Below, in pieces: positions 56,988 through 64,000 of a stretch of 64,000 bases of DNA. Below the pieces are notes generated by a model that did not search any database, was not told where the DNA came from, and saw only the letters and a program-made list of their open reading frames with translations. The stretch's first letter is position 1. Each line of letters starts with the position of its first letter. This DNA is from Atkinsonella hypoxylon (taxonomy: Eukaryota > Ascomycota > Sordariomycetes > Hypocreales > Clavicipitaceae), in contig JFHB01000029.1 in NCBI GenBank assembly GCA_000729835.1, positions 62,001 to 126,000 on the forward strand. Direction: 5' to 3'. The position numbers and the translations under genes were made by a program.

Positions 56988-58290
56988 TTAGTTGTGCTGA
57001 TTAACTTGCGCAACATCTATAGAGAAATCGAATTGAACCAGTTTTCTTGCAGCCGTGAGAGATGTTTCTAAAGCATTACATCCGTATGAAAGCAATGATG
57101 CATACTGTATATGTAACTTTTCGTTGTGCTGAGCCGCCATTATGTCATTGAGAGGTGAGCGAAGGCTAGAGTGAGGGCCAAGTTCAAGGAAGAACATCAA
57201 TTTTTCCTCCGCTGATTGGTTGTTTGTCTTGCAGAAATACTCTAGCGCTCTTTGTATAGCTTGTTGGAATTCGACCGGTTGTGTCATGTTGGCCACCCAA
57301 TGTGACGAATCAATCAAAGTAGCAGGTTGAATTAAATCCCCAGTGACGGACGAGAACATTTCTATGCCAGCATCTTCACAGCCCGCTGGCCCATCAAGGA
57401 TGCCGAGGGACGCTGCATATAGTTGCGCAACTTCGGCCATATGAAATGAATGCCATGCGACAGTCATTGGTAGCCTGGCGCAGCGAATATCTCTCTCGCC
57501 ACATATCTCTTCAAGTTGGTGAATAGCAGAGGTATCGCCTGTAAAAGTGATACTTGATGGGCTATTCCTGCATGCAACGTCTACTTCTCCATCTGTAATT
57601 TCGCCCAGAATGAACGGGATATTATCCTCTGACATTCTGGTTACTAGCATAGCACCATCCGATGAGATTGAAGGTACAAGCCTTCCGCGTGCTAAGGATA
57701 TCTTCCAAGCGCATTCTTGAGTGATGGCCTTGGAAGAATACGCTGCCTGTGTCCTGCATCAGATACATGAAACAAACACTTGGATGCCATGTCTCGAAGC
57801 ACTTACCGCTGTCTCTCCATTTGAGTGACCTATCACGATAGATGGATATACGCGCCAACTAGATAAAAGGTCTACAAGTGCGACCTGAAGAGCCGTGGTG
57901 GCGGCTTGACTCAGTTCTGGATCTTTTATTATTCTTGACTCATCTTCCGATCGTTGTAATTCATCTACAAGTCTAGTATTAGCAGTGATATATGGTTAAA
58001 ATGGCGAGGATCTTACGAATCAAATCCCATTGCACACCCTGTGTTTTGAAAAAGTTTGCAGCATGCTGTAAGCTTGTCTGGAAAGGCGAGTATGCCATAA
58101 GCTCCCGGCCCATAGCAAACCATTCCGAGCCTACACCAGTGAAAAGGTATACTAGGCATCTCGATCTCGGAGCACAAAGTGGTTCTGGTACCGCTGCCTG
58201 CTCTGTGGTGCCTATATTTGACAGTTCCTGATATACCTCATCGTTAGAATTGCCACTGCAATTAAATGTTTGGGGGTTTTCGGTGACCAT
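56988..58290 (-). CDS. Free-standing PKS-type acyltransferase (AT) protein
   Basis: Three exons, 58290-58017, 57964-57807 and 57746-56988, with introns of 52 and 60 nt, join in frame to 396 residues with one stop. Apart from a novel 45-residue N-tail, the whole protein is one PKS AT domain. It has FTGVGSEW (50-57), the nucleophile motif GHSNGE (Ser 139), the carboxylate-binding Arg in LARG (Arg 164), the catalytic His in AWHSFHM (His 243) and the ELGPHSSL end block. The first motif is normally GQG; here it is GVG, so the conserved Gln is Val 53. There is no KS, DH or ACP, and the C-terminus stops soon after the AT fold (...SIDVAQVNQHN). It lies 2 kb from, and on the same strand as, the highly reducing PKS gene. 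It may load or edit acyl chains in trans. A PKS remnant is the alternative, but the intact splicing and catalytic triad argue against plain decay. Confidence 0.8.
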
Positions 58291-60348
58291 TGGGAGATGT
58301 TTGAAAAGAGTATGCTATGGGGACGATGTGCGAGGCTTGCCTACGTGTTAGACAGCATCAGCGAAGTTTTTCTTTCATAAAATATAGGTATAAGCTGGAT
58401 ATCAATTGATTTATTTCGCACGCTTACTGTGTTAGTTGCTTTTGCCTGCAATTGATTTTGCCTAACGATACGTTGTATATCTGGTGCAAGGGAAATCAAC
58501 GCTCGTATCTAGCATTACAACTTCAAGAGAACTCATGACGCAGGTCATCTTTTATGTGTCCCTACAAGATGCTTAAGCGAGATGCGGAGTTGCATGCCTT
58601 GCTGTTGCAGATGGTATGCATGGGTGTAAAGCTGATGTCATTGATGCTTCTTTAGAGCAATCTCAAGCTGGAAATTAGCAACCCTGTACCTTTATTTCTG
58701 ACACTCTCAAGAGCGTGTTGTAGAAAAAATTGTCACTCAGCAACTTTGCCTTGCAGAATGCTTCAGCACTCCTAATCCACTCTGGTGCATATTGTACTTG
58801 CAACGGCAAACATTTCATGACTTTAAAGTAAAGGAAAAAAAAAAAAAAAAACTCTTTACGCCGACAAGACATCAAATGCTGATACTGATGTCGTAGATTC
58901 TCTTACGACGGGATCATGTTCCTTGAATGTCATGTCCCGGTGAGCATAGCCGGGCCTCTGCTTGGATCTCTTGCCCATCTTTGGTTTCTTGTTGAGCATA
59001 TCTTAGAGGGAGCAGGGAACCTTGAATTCGGTCCGCTCGTGATCGGTCTGAATGCTGCCAAGAGCATCAAGAAAGACCGTCGGAGGCCGTCCAAGAAACC
59101 TTTGCGCTCAAGATTGCCACCCAAATTTACCTTAATCAACTCGTATTAAGTGACGTACCTAGGTACCTAGGTAGGTCATGAGTACTGCAACCACCTGTAC
59201 ACTGGATAACTGCTAAATATCCTTATATCGCTAGAGTAATGAGATACATTATATTGTAAAAGCACGTAGCTCAGCAAGACAGTTGGTCGTTGCGAATCGC
59301 AACCTGCACACTCCTTCGAAGCCGGCTTTTCACTGCTGGGTCCGAGGTATGTTCTGTTCATTCCGCCACGCTTTCTGCACCGCCAAACACTGTCTCATTC
59401 TCTCATTCTTCATGCAACCGGCCAAAATGTCCGTATCCCAATCCGATCATTGATGACGCTGCTACTAACTGACATGGATGTCGCCGCACGCCACCTTGAC
59501 TGTCTACGTGGCTCACCTACAAAGCTGGCTGGAATCGGCACAGCAAACTCCCCTCGCACAATTTTGCACGATTGAGAAGCGCAGCAGTCCATTCCGACAG
59601 CGCATTGCGTGGTTACAATTCACCCCTTATCGCCGCTGGTGACCGCCCGCAATGATTGCTGGTGTTGCCATCATTGGCTTGATACTCGTTGAACCGACAT
59701 ATGTGGTTAGCACCGAAGCCGAACCATTTTCGATGAATTGAGTGAGTGCTGCGGGCACCAGCGGACCAGCTGGATGTTAGTCTCTCCGTTCAGGCTTCGT
59801 AACTATTACAACTCCTGCCCCTTGAAAAGATTTGTAATAGCGCCCGATAAGCCCTTGTAGCGCACTGGATGAGTTTTCTGATTAGATGTCACACTACCTG
59901 GAAATAGCTTGACCGTCATGTTATTGGATTCTGGGAAGGTATTGTCGGTAACGTAGAGTTGCGTTGCGTGCCTACTTATGTGAGACTATCGTGGTGGAAA
60001 AAAATCGTAAAGAAAGGGACACAGGTGACTATGGACTCTACCACCTATATAAGTCTGTGCCATGTCGATATATCCCCAATTATCTCATCTCCTCCGCGCT
60101 ACTATATTCTTCTGTGACATGGTTCCTAAGAGGTGCTAATTCTTTCTCTATATTTAAATCTATGGAATGTTTCTCATAGGTTTTGCCTTCAATTAAAAAC
60201 GAGTCGACTCCATCCGGCGACGTCGCCAATTATATAGCACGTAGCCGCTGAAATGACTCAATTATGAAGCATATATAACCTCTTCCGACGAGCAATGTAA
60301 TGTCGTGCTTTGCTCTTAGCACCATATGGTTAATATGCGAGCCAGTAA
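58291..60348. other. 2-kb spacer between the AT gene and the PKS
   Basis: No gene is supported. The left end should hold the AT-gene promoter. Two minus-strand frames (58675-58875 and 58930-59139) have protein-like stretches (KVNLGGNLERKGFLDGLRRS) that I cannot place; they could be gene debris. TACCTAGGTACCTAGGTAGG lies at 59157-59176. Confidence 0.4.
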
Positions 60349-63300
60349 CTATGATTGAGTCCTACCTGACCGGTACTTTTCTTCCAGTAAACGAATGGCA
60401 AATGAAGCCAGGTTCGATACGCTACCAATCTTCTTAATCTGCAAAGCATTAATATCGAGCCGAAGGTTTTGTCTCCACCATTTCCGCACCTCCATGCTAA
60501 CAAGGGAGTCGAGGCCAAAAGAGGTGACAGGCTTATTGATATCCATATCTTCCCAGGGTATGCACAATAAAGTGCATACTGCAGAACCTATCTCATTGAC
60601 CAGTAGGGAAAAGGTTTCGGGGCTCTTGAGCAATGACATGTCTGTAGAAAGCGCGTTGATCAATGATTTAAGTTCATCTTGATCCATAGGTTCGTTGCTC
60701 CTGGCCGCAACGGCAGAGGTGCATGGCAGTGAAAATTTAGCGTCGTTCGGCTTCCTCAATCCGGTCATCTCTCCGTTCCTCTTCAACAGCCCTATATTGA
60801 GCTGTGATGATGCTACGTAAAAGAGGTCCTGAGGACTAAGAGCTTTCTGGTATGAAACAGAAAATCGCAAGGCGTTGATTAAATGCCGTTCACCCAACGG
60901 AGTCATGTAATCAGTAAGTCTCTCGACTAGATCTGGGTTCTGACTTGTGTGTCCAACCTCAGTCATGAGGCCTATGTCCAATACCGACGCGGGAAGCTTT
61001 AGTCCGTGCCGATACTGGACAAAGGCATGGAGGAATGTGTTGGTGGCAGCATAATTCGCCTGTCCTGGAAATCCTAGAGTTGCAACCAACGAGCTGAACA
61101 GGACGAAGAAGTCCAAAGGAGTATCTTCGAACTCTTTGTGCAAATTCCAAGTACCTTGGATTTTAGGAGCAAGAGGCTCTCGCCATTCTTTATATGTCAT
61201 GCGAGCGAATGCAGCGTCCTGAAAAGCAAGGTAAGCTGAAGCTTGTCAAAATGAATACGTGATAGTTACACACCTTGAGGACTAGTGAAAGTTGAATTAT
61301 ACCAGCAATTCGATGCCTCGAAAGCAGCTTGGCTTTTCTTACATCGTGTGGGCACGCAACACTGCCCGATACAGTGACGACATTGCAACCAGATTCTTCT
61401 AGCTCCTTCATGAATTGACGATGTTGATGCCCACTAGCATTTTTGGACAGATAGGTGATATGTCGAGCTCCGTTTCTCATCATCCAGACAGATATTAATC
61501 GACCTAAACCGCCGAGCCCACCAACGAGCAGATACGACACGTCGGGGCGGAATGTGGGACGAGGGGTGTGTGGGCTGAGAGGTAGTTTTTGTGACTTTCC
61601 CGGTATTTCCAGCAGGACTTTACCGATATACTGGCTTTTCCGCATGAACTTAAAAGCTTCTGGTGCATTGGCGCCCGGAAACATGTGAATTGGTCCCGGG
61701 GCGGTAATGATGCCAGCCTCATATAGCTCGGAACACTTCTGAAGCAATCTAGTTACTTGTCAGTAAAAGATACTGGGAGCATGACCGAGTTAAAGGAGCA
61801 GAGATTCAGTTACCGTTTAAAATGTTGAGGCTTCTTGGAGCATAGGTGGTGAAGATCGACTCCACAATAGCGGCGATTGTCTAAGAAGTTGTGCATACTT
61901 AACAAGCCATGTTCCAAGAAGTCTGTTTTTCCGAGCTCGATGTATACACCAAAAGCAGCCAAGCAATTCCAGGATGCATGCAGAAGCTTTCCTGATAGCG
62001 AATTGAGAATGATATCTACGCCAGTGCCATTCGTGAGAGACATAATCGAAGATTGAAATGATTCATCTCGAGAAGAGAAGATATGGTGTCCAGGAATTCC
62101 AAATCTCTTCATTAGGAAGTTTTTCTTTTCCTGAGAGCCGACCGTGGCGAATATCTGTGGACATCATCAGCGCGTGTTTTCTCACATATGGGAGTGACAT
62201 ACCTCGACGCCAGCGTTCTGGCATAATTGAATTAATGCTTGTCCCGTCCCCCCCGTTGCAGAGTGAATGAGTACTGTCTAGTGAACTGCCGTTAGCAGAT
62301 TTGAACTGCGCTTTTTGGCAGAGTATACGTACCTTGCATGTGTCCAAATCTGCCAACTCCATCAGAGAATAGATTGCTGTGGAGAAAACGATGGGCATTG
62401 TGGCTGCGTCTGCGAAGGAGAGTGTATCTGGTATCTTGACGCAATGTCCCTCATTGATTACGACTCTTGTGCGGCAGCTTCCCGCAATAGTTGCAAACAT
62501 AACTCTGTCCCCGGGTTTCAGGCCGTCGACCTGTGCGCCAACCTTGCTGATAATTCCAGAACCATCCATCCCCAATCTTGCGCTTGACCTCAGCAATCCT
62601 GATGCATTCAGGACATCACGGAAATTCAAGCTGACTGTCTGAACGCTGATCTCGACGTCATGCATCCTCATATGTTGACGCTCCATAGGAATCCATGTCA
62701 AGCTATCGAACTGACCGAGTTGCTGTATCTCAAGAACACGGTCGACATCTTCGTCCTCATATGGACTACCAATGGAAGACAATGGATGCGGGGCCGGAAG
62801 GTAGCGACCTGTGAGGATGAAGTCGTCGAGAAAGACGTACTCGTAATCCACGTTTGTATCCTCGCCAGACAAACCATGAGTCTGATGAAATTCTAGTATT
62901 CGCAGGAGACAGTTACATGCTAGTTCATCAAATTTCTCCACCTCAAGCGTGAAAGCGTTAATAGAGAGTTCCGTCCTAGCTGATCTAAGGTAGCCGATGA
63001 TCATTGCATATCGAGGGTCAGAGCATTGTATCTGGCAAAGCTTCGTAAGCCACAGTAGCCTCCTAGACCCGAGAGTCAAAAGAGAATTGCGCAACGCGAC
63101 CCAGTCTTCATTCGAGCTCTCTTGTAGAAATGGTCCGGTGACATCTAGCAAAGACACAATCTCGTGTCCGATGGGCAAACTGTCACCCAAGTGGCACCAA
63201 TAAATCTCGTAGCCTTTTCGATAGAGGACATTGGCGGCCAATTCCATGATCGATGTTTTGCCTCCTTTGTACAAGAGTGCTACTCGCTTCGGATTTGGGG

Positions 63301-64000
63301 GTGGCTTTGACTGCACCGAGGACACCATGAATGCGTTAAGTTGATAGGGATGATCTTCATCGTACGCCACTGAATCAACTCCTGTGAACCCAGAAGCTTT
63401 GAGTCTTTGATCCCAGGACTCTGGAGGGATGCATGGGAGGGATAATCGTCCATCTGATACTCCGGCCCACCACCCAGGGAGCAACCCCATGATGTAGGGC
63501 ATTTGCAATGAATCCGGACAGATCTCCTGAAGCAGCAATTTACCTCCATCGCTCAACAATCGGCGGACATTACGAAGTGTAGTTACAAGATGACTGGTGG
63601 CGTGTAAAACGTTTGACGCTATGACAACGTCGTAGCTTTCAGGCGCAAAGCCTTGAGATATCGGATCTTTAGATATATCCAAGACTTTGAATTCCAGATT
63701 ACCCATTCCACCAAACTTTGTCTTTGCAGACTTGAAAAAGCCAGGAGAGATGTCGGTGAATGTATAACTTGCAAACATAGGCAGGCCGTCATCTGTTCTC
63801 ATTGATCTCAGTGCAATCGAGGTTAGTCCACCTGTGCCAGCTCCAACTTCGAGAATTCGAAGCTTTGGATTAGAAAAGGCGAGTAAACTGAAGAATCTGT
63901 CTGTAGCAGCAAAGTTCTGTATTTCGACGTAAATGTCTGTCCAAGCATCATCTTGTGTCAATATACTTAGAGGGTCCAGTGTTCCTCGAAAAATATCTTC
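60349..64000 (-). CDS. Highly reducing polyketide synthase, C-terminal part (MT-ER-KR-ACP)
   Basis: The gene enters from beyond 64000. Exons in the window are 64000-62333, 62277-62203, 62154-61814, 61748-61274 and 61218-60349, with introns of 48-65 nt. They give 1142 residues in frame. Domain order: C-methyltransferase (EVGAGTGG 51-58, ASNVLHATSH), a linker that probably holds the structural KR part, enoyl reductase (GMDGSG 477-482; NADPH loop HSATGGTG near 561-568), ketoreductase (GGLGGLG 771-777, SS 895-896, NYAATN with Tyr 909) and acyl carrier protein (GLDSL, Ser 1091). All of these motifs look intact. This is the standard HR-PKS order, so KS, AT and DH should lie to the right. There is no release domain after the ACP, so release needs another enzyme. 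The product is likely a methylated, reduced chain. The last coding bases (GTCAGGTAGG) could hide a further donor, but the frame ends cleanly at TAG. Confidence 0.93.

Overview
The window is nuclear DNA of a filamentous ascomycete. Genes carry short (48-150 nt) GT-AG introns with CTAAC/CTRAY-like branch sites, intergenic spaces are long, and the gene set (1,3-beta-glucanase of GH55, Vam7 SNARE, Pns1, Drs1, F-box/WD40, RNA-dependent RNA polymerase, highly reducing PKS) is typical of Sordariomycetes. A Hypocreales fungus, such as an insect- or fungus-associated lineage, is my best guess, but it is an inference. No bacterial features, CRISPR arrays or rRNA genes were seen, and no tRNA gene could be supported by eye.

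Layout. 0-1.5 kb: the C-terminal end of an RNA-dependent RNA polymerase (silencing pathway), followed at once by a 307-bp foldback element flanked by TA. 1.5-8.3 kb: an NRPS-like enzyme with A-T-R1-R2 layout (glycine betaine reductase type, choline supply) and an amino-acid permease, both on the minus strand. 10.8-12.7 kb: a five-exon choline-transporter-like protein (PNS1). 12.7-14.7 kb: AT-rich, repeat-derived DNA with a probable solo LTR. 14.7-23.3 kb: accessory genes. These are an APH-like phosphotransferase, an SRPK-like kinase broken by a 4-nt duplication, an FAD monooxygenase, a SigF/NTF2-like protein and a decayed second APH-like gene. 23.7-31.6 kb: housekeeping genes (APP1, DRS1, EB1). 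32.6-43.9 kb: an orphan ORF, a proline-rich membrane protein with a coding minisatellite, VAM7 and a secreted GH55 glucanase. 43.9-49.8 kb: a gene-poor stretch. 49.8-52 kb: an F-box/WD40 protein. 52-57 kb: gene-poor DNA with a frameshifted relic. 57-64 kb: a secondary-metabolism locus.

The secondary-metabolism locus is the most interesting part. It has the C-terminal 1142 residues of a highly reducing PKS (MT-ER-KR-ACP), which runs off the right edge. About 2 kb past its 3' end, on the same strand, lies an intact three-exon gene whose whole 396-residue product is one PKS-type acyltransferase domain. It keeps the catalytic Ser, His and Arg but lacks the Gln of the GQG motif. A free-standing AT next to a fungal HR-PKS is unusual and may be a trans-acting loading or editing enzyme.

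The two ends of the choline theme (a glycine-betaine reductase and a choline-transporter-like protein) lie within 10 kb of each other, but nothing in the sequence shows that they are co-regulated. All spliced coordinates were derived by reading donor and acceptor sites and checking that the summed exon lengths keep frame.
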